This document shows, piece after piece, positions 44,157 to 52,858 of a stretch of 64,000 nucleotides of DNA. Under the pieces are notes generated by a model. That model had not been told where the DNA came from, did not search any database, and saw only the letters and a list, made by a program, of their open reading frames with translations. Source of the DNA: Candidatus Gastranaerophilales bacterium. GTDB taxonomy: Bacteria; Cyanobacteriota; Vampirovibrionia; Gastranaerophilales; Gastranaerophilaceae. The stretch lies in the NCBI GenBank assembly GCA_944326545.1, contig CALVEH010000010.1:18879-82878 (forward strand), written 5' to 3'. Position 1 is the first letter of the stretch, and each line of letters begins with the position of its first letter. Both the position numbers and the translations under genes were made by a program.

Positions 44157-45775
44157 ACGTATTTGAGATTTTTCATACAAAAGAATTTGATACAAAGACT
44201 ATTTTAAAAAGAAACGGCAAAAATTTGTCTTTACAGGAGTTTAAAGAGTTTATTTCTGTAGCTGTTAATTTTTTGAATTCTCAAAGTTGCAAAAACGCTG
44301 TTGTCTTAAGCTCAGATGCGTTTGATTTTGTTGTATGGTTTTTTGCCTGTATTGCAGCAAAAAAAGAAATATTTTTGTTAACAGATTCATCAAAGTTAAA
44401 GTACTTGGAGTTTGAGTATGTTCTTCTTGACAAAATTCTTGATAAAAAATGTGACAAAAATATTGAATATGACCCAATAGACTGTCATAAGGTGAGTATT
44501 AACTTTTTTACATCAGGTTCTACCTCAAAACCTAAAATGATAACTAAGACTTTGACTAATACTATTATTGAAGCAGAGGATGTTTTTGCAGAGTTTTTAT
44601 CTGATTATAAAAATCCGTTTAGGGTTTTAACTTCTACAAAATCTCAACATATGTTTCCGTTTATTTATTATTTTATTTTGCCGTTGGTTTATTGCGAAAA
44701 ACTTTTAATGGATACAACAGATGTTTGTTATCCTGATGATGCAGATTTTAAAGACAGTATGTTTGTTTCTACCCCATCGTTTTTAGAAAAATTTGAAAAG
44801 TATAATGTAAAAAACGAATACTCTCCTTATGTGATTTTTACGGCTGGGGCAAAGATTAAGGATAGTGTTCGTAAATATTTAGAACAAGACAGCACTGTAA
44901 TTGATATTTATGGCAGTACAGAAACAGGTACTGTAGCATTTAAAAGACATTCCTCAGAAAATACTTTGACTTGTATGAAAAGCGTTGAGATAGAACCTGA
45001 TGAAAATTCTCAGATTGTAGTAAAATCTCCATACTTTATAGAAACAAGCTGTACTTTAGGTGATATAGTAAATATTGTTGACAAAAAGAGTTTTATTTTG
45101 ATGAATAGAGCAGATAGAATACTAAAAATTCAAGAAAAACGTATTTCCGCACCTGAGGTAGAGGAAATTGTGCAAAAAAACAGTTTTGTACAAGAGTGTT
45201 TTTGTTTTAAATCAGCAGAAAAATTGGCTTGTGCTGTTGCTCTTTCCAAAGAGGGAATTGATTTCTTTTTTGAGAACGGTTTTTGTTACACAAAGATTAT
45301 TTCGTACTTAAAAAATTATCTTAACGGCAAAGTTGAGATTGTTCCTCAAAAATGGAAGTTTTTATACGAAATTCCAAAAACAGTAACAGGGAAAATTGAT
45401 AAAGCAAAAATTGAACAAATTTTTGCAACAAATGTGTCGATGCCTTTTGTTTTTGATGTAAAAAAAGATTCAGACTATGTTGAGTACGGGGTGGTATTCC
45501 CAAAAAGTTGTAATTTTTTTGAAGGACATTTTACAAACTTTCCTGTATTACCAGGGGTTGTTCAGTTGTATTTTGCAAATTATTTTGCTCAAGAGGCTTT
45601 TGGTGTAAAAGTAAGTACAGAATCCGTTAAAAAAATTAAGTTTTCTAAAATAATAAAGCCTGATGAGAAATTGACTTTGATATTTGAAAAAAAAGGCAAT
45701 TCTATAACTTATACTTATAAAAAAGACGAACAAATCTGTTCGGGTGGGGTGATGACTGTAAATGAAAAAGATTGA
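44153..45775 (+). CDS. APE cluster: AMP-ligase fused to dehydratase (ApeH-ApeI-like)
   Basis: 540 residues. Residues about 1-440 are an ANL-superfamily adenylating enzyme: the phosphate-binding loop FFTSGSTSKPKMITKT, aromatic pocket YGSTETGTVAF, and the C-terminal hinge and lysine region KTVTGKIDKAKI. It would activate the aromatic starter acid for loading on an ACP. Residues about 445-540 are a FabZ/FabA-like hot-dog domain: FPKSCNFFEGHFTNFPVLPGVVQL, with the catalytic His of EGHF and conserved PVLPG. Two enzymes found as neighbours in other clusters are thus joined. Overlaps the ApeG-like gene by 4 bp (ATGA). Confidence 0.9.
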   Translation: MNVFEIFHTKEFDTKTILKRNGKNLSLQEFKEFISVAVNFLNSQSCKNAVVLSSDAFDFVVWFFACIAAKKEIFLLTDSSKLKYLEFEYVLLDKILDKKCDKNIEYDPIDCHKVSINFFTSGSTSKPKMITKTLTNTIIEAEDVFAEFLSDYKNPFRVLTSTKSQHMFPFIYYFILPLVYCEKLLMDTTDVCYPDDADFKDSMFVSTPSFLEKFEKYNVKNEYSPYVIFTAGAKIKDSVRKYLEQDSTVIDIYGSTETGTVAFKRHSSENTLTCMKSVEIEPDENSQIVVKSPYFIETSCTLGDIVNIVDKKSFILMNRADRILKIQEKRISAPEVEEIVQKNSFVQECFCFKSAEKLACAVALSKEGIDFFFENGFCYTKIISYLKNYLNGKVEIVPQKWKFLYEIPKTVTGKIDKAKIEQIFATNVSMPFVFDVKKDSDYVEYGVVFPKSCNFFEGHFTNFPVLPGVVQLYFANYFAQEAFGVKVSTESVKKIKFSKIIKPDEKLTLIFEKKGNSITYTYKKDEQICSGGVMTVNEKD

Positions 45776-46178
45776 GACCGAGTATAAAATAAAAGTTGAG
45801 TTTTACGACTTAGACCCTATGAATGTTGTTTGGCACGGGAACTATGTCAAATTTTTAGAAGCTGCAAGATGCGATTTTTTGTCTAAGTTGGGTTGCACTT
45901 ATATGGATATAAAAGACGAGGGTTTTGCTTATCCTGTTGCCAAAATGGAGATGAAGTTTATTAGCCCTTGTGTGTTTATGCAAAATCTTGTTGTAAAAAC
46001 TTGTCTTGAAGAAGTAGAGCCTTCGCTAAATTTTAAATATACTATTTATGACGAAAATACAGGCGAAAAATTATTCAGTGCAAAGACAATGCAAATTTGT
46101 GTTGATATAAAGACAAGAAAAACAGTTTATAACGCTCCAAAAATATTGTTAGAAAAGATTGAAAATTATGAAGGCTAA
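45762..46178 (+). CDS. APE cluster: 4-hydroxybenzoyl-CoA-type thioesterase (ApeK-like)
   Basis: 138 residues, hot-dog fold of the YbgC/4HBT type: VEFYDLDPMNVVWHGNYVKFLEAARCDFLSKLG with the catalytic Asp in DLDPMNVVWHG, then YPVAKMEMKFISPC. It would release or proof-read the polyene acyl chain. It overlaps the previous gene by 14 bp and the next by 11, so translation is coupled. Confidence 0.9.
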   Translation: MKKIETEYKIKVEFYDLDPMNVVWHGNYVKFLEAARCDFLSKLGCTYMDIKDEGFAYPVAKMEMKFISPCVFMQNLVVKTCLEEVEPSLNFKYTIYDENTGEKLFSAKTMQICVDIKTRKTVYNAPKILLEKIENYEG

Positions 46179-46707
46179 ATTATTTTTTATACTGGTATTT
46201 ACGTTTGTTTTAACTTCTGTCTCTGTTTATGCAGACAGTGTTTTTAATCATAAGGCTTCGGCTAAATACGTGGCAGAAAACTTGCCTGCTTTTTCTGATT
46301 CTTCTTGCAAATTTACTCAGGAAAAATCAATGAGAAATAATTCTACAGGTGAGATAAAGCTAAAATCAGGCGGAAATTTTAAGTTTGAAAAAGACAAAGG
46401 TGTTACTTTTGAAACTTTGTACCCTGTCAAGTCTGTTTCTTCTTATACCTCTGCTCAAAACAAACAAGTAAGCTCTATAATAAAAGCTATTGCAAACAAA
46501 AATTACACCTATCTTGAAAGAAATTTTGATATTTATTTTCAAAAAAATAACGCTAAAGTCTGGGAGTTAGCACTAAAACCTAAAAAAGATAATAAGGCTT
46601 CTGCGCAACTTAAGTCTATAACTATTAAAGGTCAAAGAGTTATAGAATATATGGTAATAGACACGCTAAACAGTAAAACATCAATTCACTACACGGATTG
46701 TAAATAA
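46168..46707 (+). CDS. APE cluster: LolA-like outer-membrane lipid carrier (ApeL-like)
   Basis: About 180 residues from the ATG at 46168. Signal peptide KAKLFFILVFTFVLTSVSVYA, then a LolA/LolB-type fold: ADSVFNHKASAKYVAENLPAFSDSSCKFTQEKSM, GGNFKFEKDKGVTFETLYP. Proteins of this type carry lipids across the periplasm. It would bring the aryl-polyene lipid to the outer membrane. Two Cys lie near the ends of the mature chain (SCKF, TDCK). Confidence 0.82.
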   Translation: MKAKLFFILVFTFVLTSVSVYADSVFNHKASAKYVAENLPAFSDSSCKFTQEKSMRNNSTGEIKLKSGGNFKFEKDKGVTFETLYPVKSVSSYTSAQNKQVSSIIKAIANKNYTYLERNFDIYFQKNNAKVWELALKPKKDNKASAQLKSITIKGQRVIEYMVIDTLNSKTSIHYTDCK

Positions 46708-48869
46708 TGAAAATAACTTTTAATAATATTTTTAGAATATTGTTTGTTGCAGCAATTTTACTGTTGTCAGTTTTCGTATTCTTTCACCCCAAAAAGACAG
46801 AAACAAATATTTTAAAAGCCGTATTATCTAATAGTAAAAATGACGAAATCCTTGTCGATTTAAGTAAAAGACAAGCAGGCAGAATAAATGTAATATTTGA
46901 AAGTTCTTCTCCGGAAGCTATAGAATCTGTTTATAAAACTTTTTTTGAAAAACTCGATAAAAATGCCTTTTACACAAATGATGTTAATGTAGGTAGTGTT
47001 TTAAACACATACAAACAATATCACGGCAATATTTTATCTTATAAAACTGCGGATTTAATTAAAAATAAACAATATGAAACCGTTGAACAACAAGCTTTTG
47101 AAAGGCTGTATAACCCTATGGGGTTGGGTCTGTTACCGATTGAAGATGACCCGTTTCTTTTGTTTGATGATTATGTAAAAAGTTTGGGCTCGTCAAAAGA
47201 GTCCGGGCTTACTGAGCTGGATGGGAAATACTACGAAATAGCAGAATTTAATCTAAAAAAAGAACTTGCTCTATCTCCTACATTATTAAATATTGAGATG
47301 AAAAAGCTTGTAGAATTGAAAGATTCACTATCTGATAAAGAAACTCAAATATATCTTGCAGGATCGCCTGTACATACTTATTTTGCAAGTTCAAAATCAA
47401 TGAGAGAGATAAATTTGATTTGTATAATATCTTCTCTTTTTATTGTTTTATTATGCAAATTTTATTTTAATTCCTTTAAAATCCTTATACCTATAGGAAT
47501 AAGCCTTGTATTAGGAATGTTTACAGGATACCTTGTTACTTCGTGTTTGTTTGATTCAATACACATTTTAACGTTTGTTTTTGCATCAACTCTTATTGGT
47601 ATTTGTGTAGATTATTCGCTTCATTATTTTGCTCATAACAAAGATTTAAAACTCATAATGCCAAGTCTTACACAAAGCCTTTTGACAACGGTTTGCTCTT
47701 TTTTGGTGTTGCAATTTTCTAATATAGAGTTGTTAAAGCAGATTTCTGTTTTTACTGTGACAGGGCTTATATGCGTGTATCTTTTTGTCGTTTTGTTTTA
47801 TCCTCTCATTTGCAAAAATATTGTTCTTGGTGAAATGAAACAACTTAAATTCAGACCTATTGATAAAAAACAAAAAGCCATTTTGCTGGCAGTTGCTGCT
47901 ATTGTTATTTTTGCAGGGATGTTTAATATAAACTTTAATGACGACATAAAAGATATGTATGTGCCGCCTAAAGACCTTGCTAATGCTGAAAAATTATATG
48001 CAAAACTCTCTGATACAGGTTTTGATTACAATTTTGTTGTAATCAACGGGGATGACGAACAAACACTTTTGCAAAAGGAAGAACAAATTGCTCAACAACT
48101 TGTTAAAAATGATATGGATTTTTATTCGTTGAGCAAGTTTGTGCCTTCTATCAAAAGACAAGAAGAAAACCGACAACTTATCAATACGCTTTATAAAAAT
48201 TCTTTAAAATCTTATGCTCAATTTTTATCAGCAGACGCTGTAAAAAAACTTCTTACTCTTAATACAGACAAAGGCTTTTTGACGGTTGATAAGCTTGATA
48301 TGCCGATGTTGAAAGACTTTTTAATCGATAAAAATACTTCGATAATGATAATAAATGGCGATGTCAAAAGCATTGATTTAAAAAACGCAAAAGTTATTAA
48401 CCTGAAAAATGATATTTCACAAAAAGTTAGACATTTTAGACAGGCATGTATGTTATTATTTGTTCCTGCAGTGTTGTTGCTTTTTGTAATTTTGGCTTTT
48501 ATTTACAAGCCTAAAAATGCCTTAAAAATTGTTGCTCCGTCTATTTTGGGGGCTTTGTTTTCAATCGGCTTGATAGGGGTGTTTAATCAAAGTTTGAACC
48601 TTTTTCACATACTGGCAATGTTTTTGATAATAGGTTTTAGTATGGATTATTCAATTTTTAGGTTTAACGGTAGTGCAGACAGCAATTCTAAATCGGCAGT
48701 ATTGATTTCTTGTGCAACGAGTGCGTTTTCGTTTTTGTTGCTTTCTATGACAAGCTTTAAGTTGATTAGCTCGTTAGGGTTCATATTGTGTGTCGGGCTT
48801 TTGAGTTCGTATATTTTAAGCATTTTGCTTATATCAAAAAGCTTATCTGAGCAAACACTTAAAGAATAG
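46707..48869 (+). CDS. APE cluster: MMPL/RND-type exporter (ApeM-like)
   Basis: 720 residues. One N-terminal helix (ILFVAAILLLSVFVFF), a long periplasmic loop, six helices (47400-47830), a second loop, then five more. The DYSLHYFAHN motif in VDYSLHYF and the FSMDYSIFRFNG helix carry the acidic proton-relay residues of RND/MMPL proteins. It exports the lipid-linked product. It is about half the size of AcrB, like ApeM. Its last 223 nt are overlapped on the other strand by the phosphopantetheinyl transferase gene. Confidence 0.9.
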   Translation: MKITFNNIFRILFVAAILLLSVFVFFHPKKTETNILKAVLSNSKNDEILVDLSKRQAGRINVIFESSSPEAIESVYKTFFEKLDKNAFYTNDVNVGSVLNTYKQYHGNILSYKTADLIKNKQYETVEQQAFERLYNPMGLGLLPIEDDPFLLFDDYVKSLGSSKESGLTELDGKYYEIAEFNLKKELALSPTLLNIEMKKLVELKDSLSDKETQIYLAGSPVHTYFASSKSMREINLICIISSLFIVLLCKFYFNSFKILIPIGISLVLGMFTGYLVTSCLFDSIHILTFVFASTLIGICVDYSLHYFAHNKDLKLIMPSLTQSLLTTVCSFLVLQFSNIELLKQISVFTVTGLICVYLFVVLFYPLICKNIVLGEMKQLKFRPIDKKQKAILLAVAAIVIFAGMFNINFNDDIKDMYVPPKDLANAEKLYAKLSDTGFDYNFVVINGDDEQTLLQKEEQIAQQLVKNDMDFYSLSKFVPSIKRQEENRQLINTLYKNSLKSYAQFLSADAVKKLLTLNTDKGFLTVDKLDMPMLKDFLIDKNTSIMIINGDVKSIDLKNAKVINLKNDISQKVRHFRQACMLLFVPAVLLLFVILAFIYKPKNALKIVAPSILGALFSIGLIGVFNQSLNLFHILAMFLIIGFSMDYSIFRFNGSADSNSKSAVLISCATSAFSFLLLSMTSFKLISSLGFILCVGLLSSYILSILLISKSLSEQTLKE

Positions 48870-49327
48870 TTTTTTCTAAAGACAAAACTTTGCATTGTTT
48901 TTGGTTCTTTTTGAAGCTTTATTTTTGCTTCGTATTGAGTCCAAAGTTGATAAAATGTAGCTTTATCTTTGTTTTGCGGGGTAAGTTTGTAATAATCAAA
49001 AAGCTTTATAAAATTTCTTTCTTTCATTAATTCTAAGTCTATGCCGGTTTCTGATTTATCAAAAACAGCCATAATATAGTTTTTTGAATGAGTTAGACTA
49101 AACTTCACTGGTGAATCAGTCACATAAGGCTTTTTGTTGTTTAACAAAATGTCGAGGTTAGACAAGTTGTATTTATTTTTTAGAACATATTTTATAAGAA
49201 AACGTCCGAGACAAAATTCGGTTTTTCTTTTTTGAGAACCGAAACTTTTGCCATCCATAAAAGCTTCAAGTGACGTATGCTCAACATTTTTCAAAAACTC
49301 TTCAATATTAATGAAATAGATTTCCAT
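48647..49327 (-). CDS. APE cluster: 4'-phosphopantetheinyl transferase (Sfp type)
   Basis: 226 residues. Motifs: KPYVTDSPVKFSLTHSKNYI (P1/P2), GIDLELMKERNF (metal-binding D-x-E) and FYQLWTQYEAKIKL (the W-x-x-x-E-A-x-x-K helix, with Tyr where Lys usually lies). Converts the two apo-ACPs to holo form. The last 74 codons are antisense to the end of the exporter gene. -10 TAAAAT ends 6 nt before the ATG on this strand. The C-terminal part includes NYSLSVCSDK, an expected Sfp strand, so the overlap appears real. Confidence 0.83.
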   Translation of the reverse strand: MEIYFINIEEFLKNVEHTSLEAFMDGKSFGSQKRKTEFCLGRFLIKYVLKNKYNLSNLDILLNNKKPYVTDSPVKFSLTHSKNYIMAVFDKSETGIDLELMKERNFIKLFDYYKLTPQNKDKATFYQLWTQYEAKIKLQKEPKTMQSFVFRKNYSLSVCSDKLFDISKMLKIYELKSPTHNMNPNELINLKLVIESNKNENALVAQEINTADLELLSALPLNLKIE

Positions 49328-49347
49328 GGTATAATTTTAATGGAATT
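49328..49347. promoter_or_regulatory. Second compact divergent promoter in the APE cluster
   Basis: Twenty bp separate two divergent start codons. + strand: TATAAT (49330-49335), 12 nt before the ATG at 49348. - strand: TAAAAT (49339-49334), 6 nt before the ATG at 49327. Confidence 0.5.
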
Positions 49348-50463
49348 ATGGAAGAAAAATCAATAAAAACTGCATATAGAAGAGACAGAAAAAAGAAAAC
49401 GTCTAAGGTCGAAATTTTGACAGAAGCTCAAAAGATTGCTTTTGCGCCGATGACTTTTCAGGTTGTATCGTCTTTGTTGGATTTTAACATCCTTCAAACA
49501 TTGAGCGAGCAGCCAATGACTCGTGAACAGATTATGGAAAAATGCAACCTGTCAAAATATACAGTTTATACTCTGTTTGATGCTGCGTTGTGTGCTGGTA
49601 TCTTGAAAAAAGATGATAATTGGATATTTTCTAATACCGAGTTAGCAGAAGCCTTTTTGCTTGACCCTATGACTGTTGCTAACTTCAATTTTGTAAAAGA
49701 TGTTTGTTACCTTGGGGCTAACGAACTTAAACAATCATTTGAGCAAAGCGCGCCTGTAGGATTGCAAAAACATTTTATAAATTCTAAAACAATTTATGAA
49801 ATCTTGCCTAAATTGCCGAAACAAATGCTCAAAAGCTGGTATGATTTTGATCATTATTATTCTGATGATTGTTTTGGTGAAGTTTTAAAAATAATGTTTG
49901 AAAATAATCTTGCAGAAGTCTTTGATATTGGCGGGAATACAGGTAAATTTGAAAGAGCTTGCCTTGCTTTTGATAAAAACTGCAAGGTTAATATGATTGA
50001 TTTGCCTGTGAATATCGAAGTAGCAAAAGAAAACTTTGAGAAGGAAAATGCTGATTTTAACAGACTAAAATTCCATTCATTGGATATTTTGTTAAAAGAA
50101 AACAATTTGCCTGATATGAAATCTTTCGCAGATGCGCCTGCGGCTGTACTTATGAGCCAGTTTTTGGATTGTTTCTCTGAAGAGCAGATTCTGCATATCT
50201 TAAATAAGGTTGCAGAAAGAATTAATGAAAACACAAGAGTTTATATTCTTGAGCCTTTTATTGATAATCAGGTATTTGCAGGGGCTGCTTATGCGTTGTC
50301 GCATATTTCTTTGTACTTTACCTGTATGGCAAACGGCTGCAGCAAAATGTACAACGAAGCGGATATGAAAAGTATAATAAATGCTTCTAATTTAAAAGTT
50401 TCAAGAGCTTTTTATAACATAGGCAAATATGACTATACTCTTTTAGAGTGTGTAAAAGCTTAG
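49348..50463 (+). CDS. APE cluster: SAM-dependent O-methyltransferase
   Basis: 371 residues of the winged-helix plus Rossmann type. Residues about 30-110 form the dimerisation domain (APMTFQVVSSLLDFNILQTLSEQPMTREQIMEKCNLSKYTVYTLFDAALCAGIL). The SAM-binding glycine loop is EVFDIGGNTGKFERACLAF, then VNMIDLPVNIEVAKENF. Aryl-polyene head groups are often O- or C-methylated, so this is likely the tailoring enzyme. It is divergent from the PPTase gene; the acyltransferase gene follows 15 bp downstream. Confidence 0.88.
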   Translation: MEEKSIKTAYRRDRKKKTSKVEILTEAQKIAFAPMTFQVVSSLLDFNILQTLSEQPMTREQIMEKCNLSKYTVYTLFDAALCAGILKKDDNWIFSNTELAEAFLLDPMTVANFNFVKDVCYLGANELKQSFEQSAPVGLQKHFINSKTIYEILPKLPKQMLKSWYDFDHYYSDDCFGEVLKIMFENNLAEVFDIGGNTGKFERACLAFDKNCKVNMIDLPVNIEVAKENFEKENADFNRLKFHSLDILLKENNLPDMKSFADAPAAVLMSQFLDCFSEEQILHILNKVAERINENTRVYILEPFIDNQVFAGAAYALSHISLYFTCMANGCSKMYNEADMKSIINASNLKVSRAFYNIGKYDYTLLECVKA

Positions 50464-50478
50464 TTTTTGAGGTTTTTT

Positions 50479-51429
50479 ATGGCTGAAAAATGGTACCAGA
50501 TGAAAGAACGTGCAGCCGGCGAAAAAAGACTGCTTTTTATGTGGTATGTCTATAAGTTTTTAGGAAAATCTCCCGTTAAATTTTTGACGTTTTTTGTAGC
50601 CTTGTGCGCGTTTTGTGCAGCAAAGCCTGTGAGAGAATATTCTAAAAACAACTTGTCTGTGATTGCAAAATATTGTAAAAAAAATAATCTTAAACAAACA
50701 AAGCCTGATTTGATAAATTCTTTTAAAAATGTTTTAAACTATGCATATTCCCTTGTTGATAATATGGAAATCTTTGCAGGTGATTTTAATGTAAAAAAGA
50801 TTTTTTTTGATAAACCTGAAGACGAAGAAATCTTTTATGACGATATAAGAGCAAGAAAAGGGATATTTTTTATATGCTCTCATACAGGGAATGTCAACGT
50901 ATTAAGAATGTTTTTTAAAAACAAAGACCCGATGATGCGCTCAGATGTTAATGTCTTTTTGAGTGAAGAACAATGCAAAGTTTTTAATACTTTTTTGAAA
51001 AAAGTTTATGAAACTGGCAAAAAAAAGATGCAAAACACAGTTTCTCTCTATCCTGTAGAAGAAATAAGTATAGAAACTTCTATAGAACTTAAAGAAAAGT
51101 TGGAAACCGGTGAAATAGCTTTTATGGCAGGTGACAGGCTTTCGTCAGGTACGTCTAACTTGACTTTTAAACACTTGTTTTTTGATAAAGAGGTTGAGTT
51201 TCCTGTTGGGACTTTTAAGCTTGCACAACTCATGGAGACTCCTGTTTATTTTATCTGTGCATTAAAAGACAAAGACGATACTTATAAAATATATCTAAAA
51301 CGTTTTGAAGCTGTAGGAACTAAAAAAGAAACGCTTTTAAAAATGCAAAAAGAATACGTTGAGTTTGTAGAACAAATAACGACATTAGATCCGTTACAGT
51401 TTTATCATTTTTATCAGTTGTTTGAATAA
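50479..51429 (+). CDS. APE cluster: LpxL-type lipid acyltransferase (ApeJ acyltransferase part)
   Basis: 316 residues from the ATG at 50479 (gagg 6 nt upstream). The N-terminus EKWYQMKERAAGEKRLLFMWYVYKFLGKSP is typical of the HtrB/LpxL family; the active-site pattern is SHTGNVNVLRMFF, followed by FMAGDRLSSG. In E. coli APE clusters this activity is fused with a glycosyltransferase; here the glycosyltransferase half is absent. It likely adds a fatty acyl chain to the head group lipid. Confidence 0.83.
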   Translation: MAEKWYQMKERAAGEKRLLFMWYVYKFLGKSPVKFLTFFVALCAFCAAKPVREYSKNNLSVIAKYCKKNNLKQTKPDLINSFKNVLNYAYSLVDNMEIFAGDFNVKKIFFDKPEDEEIFYDDIRARKGIFFICSHTGNVNVLRMFFKNKDPMMRSDVNVFLSEEQCKVFNTFLKKVYETGKKKMQNTVSLYPVEEISIETSIELKEKLETGEIAFMAGDRLSSGTSNLTFKHLFFDKEVEFPVGTFKLAQLMETPVYFICALKDKDDTYKIYLKRFEAVGTKKETLLKMQKEYVEFVEQITTLDPLQFYHFYQLFE

Positions 51430-51431
51430 TT

Positions 51432-51466
51432 AAAACGCGCCACACAATTTGTATGACGCGTTTTTT
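51432..51466. terminator. Terminator of the APE cluster's right arm
   Basis: aaaacgcg (51432-51439) and cgcgtttt (51457-51464) close a stem with an inner cacac/gtatg pairing, then a T run. Confidence 0.8.
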
Positions 51467-51487
51467 GTTAACTTATGAGAACGGTTC

Positions 51488-52396
51488 TTATTGATTGTTT
51501 TGAGCTTGTTCTTCTTTTTCTCTGATGTGTTCATCACGAAGATAAGCAACCCAGAAAAGTAAAACAACGAATACAATAGCACCGACAATGTTGCCCAATG
51601 TAACAGGGAGCAAGTTGCCGATAAGCATTGATTTAAGATTTATTGTAGCCAATTGATCAGCAGTCATACCAGATGCAGCTGCAACAGCGGCTGTGTTTTT
51701 TAAGAAAATACCGTTAGTTAAAAAGTACATATTAGCAATACTGTGTTCGTATCCTGATGCCACGAATGTTGTGATAGGGAAAAAGATAGCAAAGATTTTA
51801 CCTACAACATCTTTAGCGCAAGATGCCATCCATATAGCCAAGCATACTAACCAGTTACATAAAATACCTCTTGTAAATGCTTCAACAAAGCTAAGGTTCA
51901 TTTTTGTATAAGCTGTTTGCAAACCTAAAACGCCAAGAGCTTCGTGTGCGTTGTGTGAGCATCCTGAGTAGTAGATTAAAGCTGCGAGTAATACAGAACC
52001 AACAAAGTTTCCAGCGTAAACGATTGACCAGTTACGTATTAACTTTGAAAGGCTTGTTTTCTTTTCGATAACTGAAAAAGTCATCATTGTGTTACCTGTA
52101 AATAGTTCGGCACCTGTTAGTACAACCATCATCAAACCTGTAGAGAATGTAACAGCACCGATAAGTTTAGCCAAACCCCAGCTAAGGTTTTCTGCTGCAC
52201 CTGTCATTACTGTCAATGATACTTGTGCACCGAATGCGATTAGTGCACCTGCTGCGATAGCAAGGGCAAAAGTTTTTGTCTTTTTATAATTAGCTTTTGT
52301 AGGCATTACAGAGTCGCTAAATTGATGAACAACTCCGTTTGGTGTAACAAAACCTTGAGTTTCTGTTTGAGGTTTTTCTTGTGTTTCTGTTGTCAT
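51488..52396 (-). CDS. Formate/nitrite transporter family protein
   Basis: 302 residues from the ATG at 52396 (aaaggaaac upstream). Six helices with the FNT signatures: LTGAELFTGNTMMTF, GNFVGSVLLAALIYYSG, RGILCNWLVCLAIWMAS and SGYEHSIANMYFLTNGIF, where His near the pore is the conserved central proton relay. It passes formate, nitrite or hydrosulfide. A perfect palindrome atgtaattacat lies upstream (52459-52470). Confidence 0.92.
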   Translation of the reverse strand: MTTETQEKPQTETQGFVTPNGVVHQFSDSVMPTKANYKKTKTFALAIAAGALIAFGAQVSLTVMTGAAENLSWGLAKLIGAVTFSTGLMMVVLTGAELFTGNTMMTFSVIEKKTSLSKLIRNWSIVYAGNFVGSVLLAALIYYSGCSHNAHEALGVLGLQTAYTKMNLSFVEAFTRGILCNWLVCLAIWMASCAKDVVGKIFAIFFPITTFVASGYEHSIANMYFLTNGIFLKNTAAVAAASGMTADQLATINLKSMLIGNLLPVTLGNIVGAIVFVVLLFWVAYLRDEHIREKEEQAQNNQ

Positions 52397-52438
52397 TTTT
52401 GTTTCCTTTTTTGTTGTTTTTTTACCTGTTTTGCACAT

Positions 52439-52668
52439 TAAACAAACGCAATTACAAGATGTAATTACATTTATCTTTTAAACTTCCTCTTAAGTTTTAA
52501 AAATTACAAAGCTAGTGCAGTAATTATTCTAGTACTAAAATTTTTTCAAGCAAGAATAAATTTTAAGTAAATCATGTAAAGAAATGATAAATTTTTACAA
52601 AATTTGGTTTAAAAATAAAAAAAACGGGAATTAAAAATATAGGTGTGAAAGTACGAGGACCGAAAGAT
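52439..52668. other. AT-rich spacer before the adhesin locus
   Basis: 230 bp without a gene. It holds the 12-bp palindrome atgtaattacat at 52459-52470, next to the transporter gene, and no -35/-10 pair I would stand behind for the adhesin. A gagga ribosome-binding site near 52655 belongs to the leader ORF. Confidence 0.4.
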
Positions 52669-52746
52669 ATGAAAAAGAGCTCAAAAGATAAAGAAAGGTT
52701 AAAAACCTTGTCCCACAACGATTTCAAAATCGGGGGGGGGCGTTGA
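52669..52746 (+). CDS. Short leader ORF running into a nine-G tract (likely phase-variable start of the adhesin)
   Basis: ATG at 52669, 9 nt after gagga, opens MKKSSKDKERLKTLSHNDFK, then Ile and three Gly encoded by the G tract, then Arg and a stop TGA at 52744. The nine G residues lie at 52732-52740. With eight G (or eleven) this frame continues with no stop into the adhesin at 52832 and beyond. With nine, as read here, it ends after 25 codons. An imperfect hairpin aaggtt/aacctt precedes the tract. The leader's own function, if any, is unknown. Confidence 0.6.
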   Translation: MKKSSKDKERLKTLSHNDFKIGGGR

Positions 52747-52771
52747 AAGCCTAATAAAACAACTCTCTAAC

Positions 52772-52858
52772 GTCATTCTGAGCGAATGCGAAGAATCTCA
52801 AGATAGTAATCTTTCACCCCAAGCTTGTGAGATGTTTCGGCTAACGCCTCAACGTGAC
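52772..52858. repeat. Palindromic interspersed repeat, copy 1
   Basis: Begins gtcattctgagcgaatgcga and ends in cctcaacgtgac. The two ends are inverted (gtcat.../...gtgac), with gaatctca facing tgagatg. This GTCATTCTGAGCG type is known as a dispersed palindromic element in several phyla. It is in frame with, and translated into, the adhesin leader. Confidence 0.75.
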
